From contig NZ_JAHKQF010000011.1 in assembly GCF_018860965.1 (NCBI RefSeq), positions 62,001 through 126,000 of the forward strand: 64,000 bases of DNA, in the 5' to 3' direction. Below are positions 1 to 7,743 of the stretch, piece after piece (within the stretch, counting starts at the first letter, position 1; every line of letters begins with the position of its first letter). The notes under the pieces were generated by a model that did no database searches, had not been told where the DNA came from, and saw nothing but the letters and a program-made list of their open reading frames with translations. The position numbers were made by a program, and so were the translations under genes. The DNA is from Alteromonas sp. C1M14. GTDB taxonomy: Bacteria > Pseudomonadota > Gammaproteobacteria > Enterobacterales > Alteromonadaceae.

Positions 1-597
1 TGGGGACTTTGGTTTACTGCATTGATGGCCATTACAGGTGCTTGGTATTTATATGAATTTGGTAATGCTGTTGCTGGGGTTAGGTTGGAAGTTGCTAATC
101 CTACTATTGAAAGTACAAGTAAGGACGTAACAGGCATACTCAGTGTGGATGAATTTCGACACATAATAACAGAATCTCAAAATGCCCATCAAAATTGGGA
201 AATAACCGCTTTTTATAACTCATTATCTAACAGAAACGCGATACAGCTACGAGGTGTAAGCTATAGCAACCCAGTTATTCGCAACAGAGCGCACAGAGTT
301 TATATCGATCCACAATCTTTTCGTGTAATTGAAAAGTATTCTCCTGCTACAATTCCTACCCAAGCTTACATCAATGAGTATGCAGACCCTCTGCATTTTG
401 GTGACTTCGGCGGATTTTGGTTAAAAATGCTGTGGTTTATTTTTGGCGTAGCGCTTACTGCTATGTCTTATACTGGTGTGGTAATGACATGGAAGCGCAC
501 TCGGTCATCAAGATTAACGTTCCCTCAAAAGTTAAATGTACCGGTACTTATATTATCTTCAATTGCCTTTATTTTCTGGGTACAAGTATACATTTAA
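1..597 (+). CDS. PepSY-associated transmembrane protein, C-terminal part
   Basis: Open reading frame that enters from the left edge of the window, so its N-terminus is missing. The visible part begins inside a membrane helix (LWFTALMAITGAWYLYEF), continues with a roughly 100-residue extracytoplasmic stretch, then has a helix around FGGFWLKMLWFIFGVALTAM followed by the basic MTWKRTRSS segment, and ends with one more hydrophobic helix. This order fits PepSY_TM proteins, inner-membrane proteins often encoded beside TonB-dependent siderophore receptors and thought to act in iron release or reduction. Whether such a receptor lies upstream cannot be seen. The family call rests on topology and the typical helix-loop-helix pattern; the biochemical role is inferred only. 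Confidence 0.6.
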   Translation, partial: WGLWFTALMAITGAWYLYEFGNAVAGVRLEVANPTIESTSKDVTGILSVDEFRHIITESQNAHQNWEITAFYNSLSNRNAIQLRGVSYSNPVIRNRAHRVYIDPQSFRVIEKYSPATIPTQAYINEYADPLHFGDFGGFWLKMLWFIFGVALTAMSYTGVVMTWKRTRSSRLTFPQKLNVPVLILSSIAFIFWVQVYI

Positions 598-690
598 ATT
601 TCCGATAGCGATTTCACTGTTCCCATCATCACGAAGGTTAGGAGGTATTAAAGCTATCTACGACCTTGGTTTTGCTCTCTACTTTGGCCC

Positions 691-1320
691 TTAAGACAGG
701 CTGTTTAGTTGGGTCAGTATGGCATCGGGGTTATTGTAATCGAGCATAATATATTGATACCCAGTGGCGGTTTTTAATATTAAGCTGGGAAAGCCTTGAG
801 CGCCGATGTCTTGGCCTAACCTAATTTCAGCAGCTAACGCATTCTGTGTACTAAGGCTATTTAAATCGCTAGCAAAGCGTTGGCTATTTAGCCCAAGGGA
901 AGCGGCTAAGTCAATTAGTACGGCATCGTCAGATGGATTCTTTGCGTGCAGGTAATAAGCTTCTTGGATCCCTTTTATCATGGCGCTTTCTTTGCTGTGA
1001 TCTTGGTTTCTCGCCGCAATAACGGCGCGACACGCAGGGTAGGTTGAGCGTCGTGGTTCGCATTGAGTCCAAAAATCAAAATTAAATGGTGTGCCTGGCA
1101 CTCGTTGCTGAATGGTTTTCCAATAGCCGCTAATGGCGGTTTTCATCGCATTAGGCATAGGTTCATTGGAGTCTGGCGCTAACCCACCCAATAAATAACG
1201 TACTTCAATATTGTGAGGAAGTTGTTGTTTTACCTTTTGCCATGTGGGTCTAAAGGCCCAGCACCAACTGCACATAGGATCGTGAACATGGTAGAGTATT
1301 GCCTGACTGCTTTGTTTCAT
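691..1320 (-). CDS. DsbA-family (FrnE-like) thioredoxin-fold oxidoreductase
   Basis: Encodes about 209 residues of the DsbA/FrnE-like thioredoxin superfamily. Near the N-terminus is the redox-type motif CSWCWAF, preceded by the strand YHVHDPM and followed by a long helical insertion; near the C-terminus QGFPSLIL supplies the cis-proline loop of the fold. There is no signal peptide, so it is probably cytoplasmic, unlike classical DsbA. I chose the ATG that gives MKQSS; an in-frame TTG seven codons upstream (to 1341) is possible, and neither has a clear Shine-Dalgarno site. Its substrate is unknown. It sits just downstream of a decayed membrane-protein gene on the same strand and does not obviously belong to an operon. 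Confidence 0.8.
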   Translation of the reverse strand: MKQSSQAILYHVHDPMCSWCWAFRPTWQKVKQQLPHNIEVRYLLGGLAPDSNEPMPNAMKTAISGYWKTIQQRVPGTPFNFDFWTQCEPRRSTYPACRAVIAARNQDHSKESAMIKGIQEAYYLHAKNPSDDAVLIDLAASLGLNSQRFASDLNSLSTQNALAAEIRLGQDIGAQGFPSLILKTATGYQYIMLDYNNPDAILTQLNSLS

Positions 1321-1344
1321 TGTATTCGCTTTTGTGTTCAATGA

Positions 1345-1650
1345 TTAAAAAGGTAAGAGTGCAGCAACTAAACCAATTAAGCCGCCGAAAACACCCCACC
1401 ACACCACTAGCCAACCCAAGTGTTGTCGAATGATATTATTAAATAATGTCTTTTGACTAACTGAGGGGTTAATTTGTTCAATGGATTTTCGACAACCAGG
1501 GAAATTTGTTGATACATATCCTTGTTACTTAGCATCAAGTACTAGCTGATTAACCTCTTCTTGATAGGGCTAGGAAACCGTCTTACCGTCTATAAAGCGG
1601 CAAAAATTGAACAATCTTCCTATAGGGACAAATTTCACCTACCTTCTTAC
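1345..1650 (-). pseudogene. Decayed C-terminal part of a DUF445-like membrane protein
   Basis: Reading the minus strand in one frame up to the stop at 1345 gives a coherent C-terminus with IEQINPSVSQKTLFNNI and then RQHLGWLVVWWGVFGGLIGL, ending in a hydrophobic helix. This resembles the C-terminal membrane anchor of DUF445 proteins. The frame is broken by an in-frame TAA at 1525-1527 and a TAG at 1570-1572, and no start or N-terminal domain is present, so this is a gene remnant. The frame is seen directly; the family name is from pattern memory and is less certain. Confidence 0.5.
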
Positions 1651-1866
1651 TAAGCCCAGTCTCTTTTCAGAGACTGAAAACCATAGCCTAATAAGTAATC
1701 AACAAGTGTGCCGAACGCAATTTTTAACGTATAAGAGGCCGTTAATACGTGAATTAAAAATTTCCGGTATGCAATAAATGCTATTCGTCATTTCGGTAGT
1801 GACCTGCTTTAGCTGGGATGACTGTATAATAAGCAAAATAAACGAAACCATTTAAGGGGATTGGTT

Positions 1867-2052
1867 GTGAACCGTCGTAAAAAAATCATCAAAAAACTTC
1901 AGAAAAAAGATAAAAAGGCCAATGCTAAAATTCATAAGAGTAATAAGCCGAGTTATATCTCTAAAGCTGAACGGGAAAAGCTAGTTGCGCAAGCCAATAT
2001 TGAACAACCAAGTATCGAAGAAAGCATAGAAGCCAAAGACAAACAAAAGTAG
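1867..2052 (+). CDS. DUF2986 small basic protein
   Basis: Small, very lysine-rich protein of 61 residues starting MNRRKKIIKKLQKKDKK and containing HKSNKPSYISKAEREKL, a pattern typical of the DUF2986 family found in Alteromonadales and Vibrionales. The GTG at 1867 was chosen over the upstream TTG at 1861 because it has an AAGGGGA ribosome-binding site at about six bases and gives the usual family N-terminus. The function of the family is unknown; the high charge suggests nucleic acid or ribosome contact, but nothing in the sequence proves it. The C-terminal third is acidic. Confidence 0.75.
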   Translation: MNRRKKIIKKLQKKDKKANAKIHKSNKPSYISKAEREKLVAQANIEQPSIEESIEAKDKQK

Positions 2053-2127
2053 TCTTTCACTTTTATGCAAGACGAAGAAAATCATACTAATTGTCGTACA
2101 TTTATAATCATTAATTAAGAGAAGTAA

Positions 2128-2331
2128 ATGCAGATAAATGTGATGATACCTTATATTTTAGTTTTTACGGCAGTTTTGCCTGCGTTATTTGCTGCTAGAT
2201 TAGCAAGGCAACAAGAACGCTCTATGTTAGTAAGTTCTGTATTCTCATTTGCACTTGGTTTTACATTATTGGGTGGTTGGATTTATCTAGGTATCATGAA
2301 CTTCAAACAGCCTGTGAAGGTTGTGAATTAA
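2128..2331 (+). CDS. Small two-helix membrane protein, unknown function
   Basis: Encodes 67 residues with two predicted membrane helices, around VMIPYILVFTAVLPALFA and SSVFSFALGFTLLGGWIYLG, separated by a short charged loop (RLARQQERS). A GAGAAG ribosome-binding site lies just before the ATG. I do not recognise the family. It follows the DUF2986 gene by about 75 bases and could be co-transcribed. The hydrophobic pattern and good start support a real gene, but no function can be assigned. Confidence 0.6.
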   Translation: MQINVMIPYILVFTAVLPALFAARLARQQERSMLVSSVFSFALGFTLLGGWIYLGIMNFKQPVKVVN

Positions 2332-2720
2332 GGCGTATTTAAAATATAGCTCACTTCTCATCGCCCTATCCGACGGGGTTTTTAGTGAAGTCACTAAAAC
2401 CAATTAGTGTTTTTGCTATACAGTAATTTACTCTCCAATTAATAAATATTGTGGCCTATCCCTTATTCGGGTTTAGGTTCGCTATTATTTACTTTTATGA
2501 AAGTGCATTTAATTTCTATCTACTATCAAACTTCATTTTCAAAATATTAAAGTCCAATTCGGTGATGAAATAGAACAAGGTAAAAATACTTTCATCATTA
2601 AATGCAAAAAGCCACTTTTACGATAAACTTACATTGCTCAAATTGATCGTGAACAGACCTTATGCTAATTATAAATAATTAGACTTGCTAGATATAAGTC
2701 GCTTGTTTAAAGGGAATTTT
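2332..2720. other. Intergenic region without a recognised gene
   Basis: AT-rich stretch of about 390 bases. No long open frame, RNA gene or strong hairpin was seen. It presumably carries the promoter of the retropepsin-like gene at 2721. Confidence 0.5.
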
Positions 2721-3605
2721 ATGACGCGATATCTATCACTCCTTCTTTTTCTATTTTCTTTTAACGTATTCAGCGCGGTTAGCGCCTGGACAGACTTTAC
2801 TTTGGACAATGGCCATGTCTTTATTCCTGTCACCATTGAAGGGATTGAATCTAGGGCTATCTTGGACTCTGGCTCTCAAATCGACAGCATTAATAAGGCT
2901 TTTATCGGCAAGCACGAACTGTCTTTCGACAAAGGGCCCTTTGTTAACATTAAGGGCGTGCATAAGGTCGAGAAAAAGCGGACTTACCGCAATGTCACGG
3001 TAGATATTTTCGGCAGTGAATTTGAACTAGATCGGCTGGTAGAAAGCAGTTTAGGTCATCACACCAATGGTATGTTGTTAGGGGCAGGTTTTTTCTACAA
3101 CTTCATTGTACAACTCGATTACCCTCATAAAAAAATGCGCCTATTAACGCGAGATACGGTAGATATGGGAGAAGCGGCAAACGTGAAATCTGTGTCGCAA
3201 AAGGGAACGGGAATGCCTATCGCGCAAATCGAAATTGACGGCGTGTCACTGTGGTTATTAGTAGATACGGGCAACGCGGGGACAGTGTTAATTGATCGCC
3301 GAACGGCCTCAAAAGTCGGGCTGCTAGATAAGGTTGAAGGCACGTCAACGTCGTTTGGTGCTAACGGTTTTGGTGTCAATGAAGTTGCGACCTCATCATT
3401 GGTCAAATTTGGCCCTTACGAAATTGACAATGTAAAAATTAGTTTTCCAGCAGAAGGGCAAAAAACGAATTTAGAAAGCCGATACGAAAGTCTTTCCCGC
3501 ATAAAAGGTAAACGGGTTGTGGGATTAATTGGTTATGATTTACTCAAAGATTTCATTGTTACCCTCGATTATAAATACGGGAAGCTTCATATCATACTGC
3601 CTTAG
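2721..3605 (+). CDS. Secreted retropepsin-like aspartic protease
   Basis: Encodes 294 residues. An N-terminal signal peptide (MTRYLSLLLFLFSFNVFSAVSA) is followed by two copies of the clan AA aspartic protease motif, AILDSGSQ near residue 47 and LLVDTGNAG near residue 178. Two such motifs in one chain suggest a bilobal arrangement, although the first is DSG rather than the usual DTG. The later segments VVGLIGYDLLKDFIVTLDY fit the hydrophobic-hydrophobic-Gly element of the fold. The start at 2721 has an AAAGGGA ribosome-binding site; a longer frame upstream has no such site. The product is probably periplasmic. Substrates are unknown and the gene stands alone. Confidence 0.75.
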   Translation: MTRYLSLLLFLFSFNVFSAVSAWTDFTLDNGHVFIPVTIEGIESRAILDSGSQIDSINKAFIGKHELSFDKGPFVNIKGVHKVEKKRTYRNVTVDIFGSEFELDRLVESSLGHHTNGMLLGAGFFYNFIVQLDYPHKKMRLLTRDTVDMGEAANVKSVSQKGTGMPIAQIEIDGVSLWLLVDTGNAGTVLIDRRTASKVGLLDKVEGTSTSFGANGFGVNEVATSSLVKFGPYEIDNVKISFPAEGQKTNLESRYESLSRIKGKRVVGLIGYDLLKDFIVTLDYKYGKLHIILP

Positions 3606-3884
3606 CAATACCTATATAACACCGATAAAACAGACCAAATTGGGCAGTAAGCTTGGCACCTAGGCGATACAAAAAATCGTCTCTAGGCTTTGTGGTAGCT
3701 ATCAAGGGTAGGCTCATGACTTTACTTTTGGATGTTTAAATCAAGCCCAAGATATTGAAATAAGTTATCACTAGTTTGTAGGCTCAAAGGCTAATTGAGA
3801 GATATTGTCATTTGGCGTCACTATATTTGTAGATACCCTAATGGACAATACTAGCAACGCTATAGCTTTAAAAAGGAACACAGA

Positions 3885-4349
3885 GTGAGTGACGTAGTTT
3901 TTTATGTTGGATTTGGAATATTTATTTTAGGCGGAATCGGTCTGCTGATTTCGGCTTTTAGAACAGGGATTTTATGGGGGCTTGCGGTCTTATTTATTGC
4001 CCCCGTAGCTTTTTTTTACCTGATTGTTCATTGGCAAGACGCAAAAGGCCCCTTCAAGCTACAAGTATTAGGTCTTATTATTATTGTGGGCGTTGCTTAT
4101 ATTAACGGTGGTGTATCGTCTGTCACAGGCTCCTCTTCCAGCTTTACCAACTCGAACTTTTCCACACCTACAACTCCAAGCTTCACTAAACCTAAGAAAC
4201 CTAGTCTGCAATTTAGATGTGATGGTAGAACCTATTGTTCTCAGATGACTTCTTGTGCAGAAGCAACATACTTTCTAAGAAATTGTCCTAATACAAAAAT
4301 GGATGGAAATAATGACGGCGTGCCATGTCAGAGGCAGTGGTGCAATTAG
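3885..4349 (+). CDS. Membrane protein with C-terminal excalibur calcium-binding domain
   Basis: GTG start with an AAAGGAA ribosome-binding site. The protein of 154 residues has three hydrophobic segments in its first 80 residues, a Ser/Thr/Pro-rich linker (SSSFTNSNFSTPTTPSFT), and a cysteine-rich C-terminal domain. That domain shows C-x4-YC-x4-SC-x-EA-x9-C followed by KMDGNNDGVPC, which is the excalibur domain with its DxDxDG-like calcium loop. The helices would place the domain outside the cytoplasm. The stop codon lies inside the repeat that begins at 4341, so the last codons may have been reshaped by that rearrangement. Confidence 0.75.
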   Translation: MSDVVFYVGFGIFILGGIGLLISAFRTGILWGLAVLFIAPVAFFYLIVHWQDAKGPFKLQVLGLIIIVGVAYINGGVSSVTGSSSSFTNSNFSTPTTPSFTKPKKPSLQFRCDGRTYCSQMTSCAEATYFLRNCPNTKMDGNNDGVPCQRQWCN

Positions 4350-4772
4350 CAAGCGTAGTTAACGGCTTTTAAGACATAGCCATTGTTGATTATGGGCAGT
4401 AGCCCATCACGCTACCTTGAGTGAGATAGCACTCAGGTAGCGTTTGCCAATTTAGTGGCGGGATGAGAAAAGCTAAATTACTTGGGATCGGGGCTAATTG
4501 CTTACTCGCCTTCGTCACCATAGATGGCCACAGTTACCTTGCCTGAGGTATCGATGCTAGCGCGATACATGCCTTCAGAATGAAAGGGCATGGTAATGTT
4601 TCCTCATAACCTAAAACGATAACTCCCACAGAGCCGGCTTCAGAAGATCCTACGTTGTGGCTCCCCTCATCGCCGGCTTGCTCAATAGTTAAGCCAGATT
4701 TACCCCAGTTGCTTTTAGCTTGATGTGTTTCTCCATTGCATGAAGGGTCTTATCGTGCCGGTTTTTCTGTTT
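4341..4772. repeat. Chimeric direct repeat R1 (fecR end / isoaspartyl peptidase end / puuC end)
   Basis: From the left: the last codons of fecR (with its TAA), the intergenic spacer downstream of fecR, and the 3' end of an isoaspartyl peptidase gene. These match 36624-36865 with about five differences over about 240 bases by eye. From about 4581 onward the sequence instead follows the copy at 6115-6305: the frameshifted isoaspartyl peptidase remnant, then a decayed puuC C-terminus (HDKTLHAMEKH on the minus strand). The switch falls inside a stretch common to both parents (CATGCCTTCAGAAT). There is no intact gene between 4350 and the peptide gene at 4906. Confidence 0.85.
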
Positions 4773-4905
4773 TTTTGGCCAGTTATTAGAGGGCTATTTT
4801 TTTAATATAGTGACCTACTTTCCTAGGGAAGCGGAGCCAGATAACGCGGCTAAGGATTTTGAACGTAACTTTTTAAATAACAGTCTAGTAAGGTCGGAGG
4901 AAAAT

Positions 4906-5079
4906 ATGCAGGAACTACCTGTAAGTGAGTTAGAGAATATCACCGGTGGGCTAAGTCCTGAGCGTGGCGCTATTGCAGAGGCCGCCATTGCCGGTGCTGC
5001 TTTTGCTGTTGGCTTTACCGGTGTGGGGCTAATTGCAACGGGCGCTGTTTTAGCGTGTGTTTATCTTATGCAGGATTAA
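4906..5079 (+). CDS. Double-glycine leader peptide, bacteriocin-like
   Basis: Encodes 57 residues. The first 15, MQELPVSELENITGG, form a classic double-glycine leader (EL-x-x-I-[TS]-GG) of the sort cleaved by C39-peptidase ABC exporters. The predicted mature part is about 42 residues, Ala/Gly-rich and hydrophobic, with small-residue spacing (AAIAGAAFAVGFTGVGLIATG), as in class II bacteriocins and related secreted peptides. The ATG at 4906 has a GGAGG site five bases upstream; the open frame extends back to a GTG at 4810 but that would bury the leader. A second peptide with an aligned leader lies at 52936. No exporter is in the window. A rhomboid protease gene follows at 5144. Confidence 0.7.
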   Translation: MQELPVSELENITGGLSPERGAIAEAAIAGAAFAVGFTGVGLIATGAVLACVYLMQD

Positions 5080-5143
5080 ATGCGCTTCTCCAACCGGAAT
5101 GTGTCGTGGTTATTCGGCGATTGAAATTAAGGTGAAGTTAGCT

Positions 5144-6097
5144 ATGAAAGTAATGCAGCCCGGCGGTGTCACGCTTGATATTAAAGATGTGGATAGGTTT
5201 GTGAAAAAATGGCGGCCTATCGATGGCTGGCTGATTGCTGATCACAGCGGCTTTGTATTACCCACCCACCATGGTGTTTTAGGCCACAAGTTTTACGCTG
5301 CGTTTTGCCGAAAAGCACGAATAGACGTGGTCATTTTGCTTGCCTGTACGTTTTTGGTTTCAGTGTTGTTGCAGGTAAGCAACATTGATGATTCTCTAAA
5401 GTATATTGTGGCTTTTGATTTACTCTTTCTGCTCGCCGTGGTCGATAGGGTTTTAAGCATACTCTCGCTAAAATGCTGTAAACAGAAGGTCACATTTATT
5501 TATGCTTTTAAAAAGGCATTTAAAAAACTGGCCGAGATTTTCGTTTTTTTCTTTTTCGGCATTTTTTTACTTCAACACTATTTAACCGATTACTTTGGTA
5601 GTTTTGAAAACTTAGTGATGGTTGCAGGAAACTATTACCCTAATATCGAGTTGATGTCTTCCTGGCGATTTCTAACCGGCCCATTCATACACCAAGATAC
5701 ACAACACTGGGCACTTAATGGCACGTTGACTTTGTTATTTGCTTCTTTCATACCGCAAGGTAAAAAAAGGCATCTGTTTTTTCTTTTATTCGTTGGGGCA
5801 GTGTTTTCTCATTGGGTGACTTATGTTGTTCACTGCTTTTGGCATACATCTTTTGACTCGCTAGTGGGAATGTCGGGAGGCGCATTTACATTGCTTGCCT
5901 ATGCCATTGCTTATTACGTTAGGCTTCGGCACTTCAACACGGTATTCACACTCTTAGGTATCTTCGTCCTAGGTGAATTTTCTGCAGGGTTGATCACCAT
6001 TAATACCAGCCACCTAGCTCACTTCACTGGCTTTGTAGTTGGTATTCTTGCAGGAATAAGATGGCCACGGTCACCTTGCCAGAGGTATCGATGCTAG
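5144..6097 (+). CDS. Rhomboid-family intramembrane serine protease
   Basis: Encodes 317 residues. After about 65 soluble residues come two helices, then a rhomboid core. The core shows WRFLTGPFIHQDTQHWALNG, matching the rhomboid WR and H-x-x-x-N elements; VGMSGGAF, matching the catalytic Ser loop (usually GASG); and a last helix with LAHFTGFVVGILAG carrying the catalytic His. Ser and His are both present, so it should be active. The start at 5144 has an AAGGTGA site. The last residues (IRWPRSPCQRYRC) are read from the repeat at 6056, so the original C-terminus was probably lost. It is 64 bases downstream of the bacteriocin-like peptide, a likely operon partner. Rhombosortase is an alternative, but I cannot assign that subfamily. 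Confidence 0.75.
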   Translation: MKVMQPGGVTLDIKDVDRFVKKWRPIDGWLIADHSGFVLPTHHGVLGHKFYAAFCRKARIDVVILLACTFLVSVLLQVSNIDDSLKYIVAFDLLFLLAVVDRVLSILSLKCCKQKVTFIYAFKKAFKKLAEIFVFFFFGIFLLQHYLTDYFGSFENLVMVAGNYYPNIELMSSWRFLTGPFIHQDTQHWALNGTLTLLFASFIPQGKKRHLFFLLFVGAVFSHWVTYVVHCFWHTSFDSLVGMSGGAFTLLAYAIAYYVRLRHFNTVFTLLGIFVLGEFSAGLITINTSHLAHFTGFVVGILAGIRWPRSPCQRYRC

Positions 6098-6305
6098 GTC
6101 GAACCATGCCTTCAGAATGAAAGGGCATGGCAATGTTTCCTCATAACCTAAAACGATAACTCCCACAGAGCCGGCTTCAGAAGACCCTACGTTGTGGATC
6201 ACCTCATCACCGGCTTGCTCAATAGTTAAGCCAGATTTATCCAAGTTGCTTTTAGTTCGGTGTATTTCTCCATGGCGTGAAGAGATTTATCGCGGCCATT
6301 ACCCG
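6056..6305. repeat. Direct repeat R2 (isoaspartyl peptidase remnant and puuC 3' end)
   Basis: Matches 4525-4772 in the same orientation. With R1 it brackets the peptide-rhomboid cassette. It contains the isoaspartyl peptidase remnant and the last 26 or so codons of puuC. The left boundary coincides with the end of the recognisable rhomboid coding sequence. Confidence 0.8.
6059..6240 (-). pseudogene. Remnant of an isoaspartyl peptidase C-terminus
   Basis: On the minus strand the text reads KSGLTIEQAGDEVIHNV then SSEAGSVGVIVLGYEE, then after a frameshift MPFHSEGM and SIDTSGKVTVAI. This parallels the C-terminus of the intact isoaspartyl peptidase at 36787-37800 (LTVEQAGDEVIHKVLSPEAG ... SIDTSGKVTVAIYGDEGE). 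Only about 60 codons remain and the reading frame is broken. The nucleotide divergence from the intact gene in the upstream half shows that it came from a paralog rather than a recent copy. The puuC stop codon lies inside it. Confidence 0.75.
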
Positions 6306-7716
6306 ATTGCTTAAAGCCGCCAAAGGGCGCAGTCATATCACCACCAAAGTAATTGTTCACCCAAACCGAGCCGGCGCGCAGACCCTTGGCAACCTTGTGG
6401 GCGCGTTTGAGGTTTTGCGTCCACACACCCGCCGCTAGGCCGAAAGGGGTATCATTGGCAATGGCCAAGGCCTCTGCATCGCTGGTAAAGGTGATGCAAC
6501 TGAGTACCGGACCAAAGACTTCCTGTTGCGCGATACGCATGTCTGGTGTTACCCCAGTGAGTATTGTTGGCGGTATGTAATATCCGTTTGATGGCGCCGC
6601 CGCCGACAGCGTATGAGCGAGTGTGGCCCCTTGTTCTTGGGCGTCGTTAATATAATTTTGAATGCGCACAAACTGTTGTTCGTCGACTATCGCGCCCATG
6701 CTGCAATTGGGATCAAGTGGGTGCTTTGGTGCAAATGCCGCCGCCGCACTGATGACTTTATCGATAAATTCGTCGGCGATGGAAGCCTCTACAAGTAGTC
6801 GAGAGCCCGCGGTACAGACCTCACCTTGGTTGTAAAAAATTGCCGCGGCGGCGGTTTTTGCCGCTAGGTCGAGATCCTCGGCGTCGGCAAAAACAATATT
6901 GGCGCTTTTACCGCCGCACTCTACAAAGGTGCGTTTCATATTGGTTTGCCCAGCAAGACTAAGTAAGTGCTTACCTACAGGTGTTGACCCCGTAAATACT
7001 AAACCGTCCACATCCATATGGCGAACCAAGGGTTCGCCAGCGGCTTGGCCATAGCCGGTGACCACATTGAGGACGCCAGGGGGAATACCCGCTTCTAAGG
7101 CCAGTTCAGTAAGTTTAATGGCCGTTAATGGCGACTTTTCCGAAGGTTTTAACACCACGCTATTGCCCGTTGCCAGCGCCGGGCCTAATTTCCAACAGGC
7201 CATATTTAGCGGAAAGTTCCACGGCACGATAGCCGCCACCACGCCTAATGGCTCACGGGTGATCAAACCGAGTTCATCGCCGCTACAGGGGGCGATTTCG
7301 TCGTACAATTTGTCTATGGCTTCGGCGTGCCACGCAATGGCATTGGCGGAGCTGGGAATGTCAACACTAAGGCTATCGGTAATGGGTTTGCCCATGTCCA
7401 AGGTTTCTAGTAACGCCAGCTCTTCAGCATGGGCGGTAATCAGCGCCGCCAATTTGAGCAACACCTTTTTGCGCTTTGCTGGCGCCAATGCAGACCAACA
7501 ACCACTGTTGAAACTGTCTCTGGCAGCATTTACAGCCTTGTGGATATCACGGCTGTCACAATCGGGAATGTGGCACAGTATGGATTGATCGATAGCACTG
7601 CGATTGGCGTAAGAAGCGCCGCTTGTGGCCTGAACACGGGTTCCGTCGATAATTGCATAACTGGGAAACGCCATTTGTTGCGCTTTAGTTTCCCAATAGT
7701 CGCGATGGTAATGCAT
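6226..7716 (-). CDS. puuC: Gamma-glutamyl-gamma-aminobutyraldehyde dehydrogenase (PuuC-like)
   Basis: NAD(P)-dependent aldehyde dehydrogenase of 496 residues, the usual family length. It has the cofactor-binding segments PWNFPLNMACWKLGPALATG and FTGSTPVGKHLL, the general-base Glu in FVECGGKSAN, the nucleophilic Cys in GEVCTAGSRL, and QEVFGPVLS. Among family members it most resembles PuuC, which oxidises gamma-glutamyl-aminobutyraldehyde in putrescine breakdown. The neighbouring puuA, puuD and spuC genes support that. The ATG has a GAGGA site. puuA lies 27 bases upstream on the same strand, so the two are probably one operon. The last residues (ATWINLA) and the stop are read into a remnant of another gene, so the extreme C-terminus may be slightly altered. 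Confidence 0.88.
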   Translation of the reverse strand: MHYHRDYWETKAQQMAFPSYAIIDGTRVQATSGASYANRSAIDQSILCHIPDCDSRDIHKAVNAARDSFNSGCWSALAPAKRKKVLLKLAALITAHAEELALLETLDMGKPITDSLSVDIPSSANAIAWHAEAIDKLYDEIAPCSGDELGLITREPLGVVAAIVPWNFPLNMACWKLGPALATGNSVVLKPSEKSPLTAIKLTELALEAGIPPGVLNVVTGYGQAAGEPLVRHMDVDGLVFTGSTPVGKHLLSLAGQTNMKRTFVECGGKSANIVFADAEDLDLAAKTAAAAIFYNQGEVCTAGSRLLVEASIADEFIDKVISAAAAFAPKHPLDPNCSMGAIVDEQQFVRIQNYINDAQEQGATLAHTLSAAAPSNGYYIPPTILTGVTPDMRIAQQEVFGPVLSCITFTSDAEALAIANDTPFGLAAGVWTQNLKRAHKVAKGLRAGSVWVNNYFGGDMTAPFGGFKQSGNGRDKSLHAMEKYTELKATWINLA

Positions 7717-7743
7717 AGGAAATCCTCAAAAAAAGTTAACAGG

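Noticed and set aside
3655-3690. Terminator hairpin after the retropepsin-like gene
   Set aside because: CCTAG-CGAT / ATCG-CTAGG pairs only imperfectly and no T run follows.
4500-4710. A live isoaspartyl peptidase gene in R1
   Set aside because: Only the last 70 codons remain, joined from two sources and frameshifted.
4810-5079. An 89-residue version of the first double-glycine peptide starting at the GTG at 4810
   Set aside because: It would place the GG leader in mid-protein; the ATG at 4906 has a strong GGAGG site and gives a standard leader.
5144-6097. Rhombosortase partner of GlyGly-CTERM proteins
   Set aside because: No GlyGly-CTERM protein is in the window, and the double-glycine motif of the neighbour is an N-terminal leader, which is a different signal.
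7058-7588. Long opposite-strand reading frames inside puuC, puuA and astD
   Set aside because: They are shadows of well-supported genes, with no ribosome-binding sites or recognisable domains.
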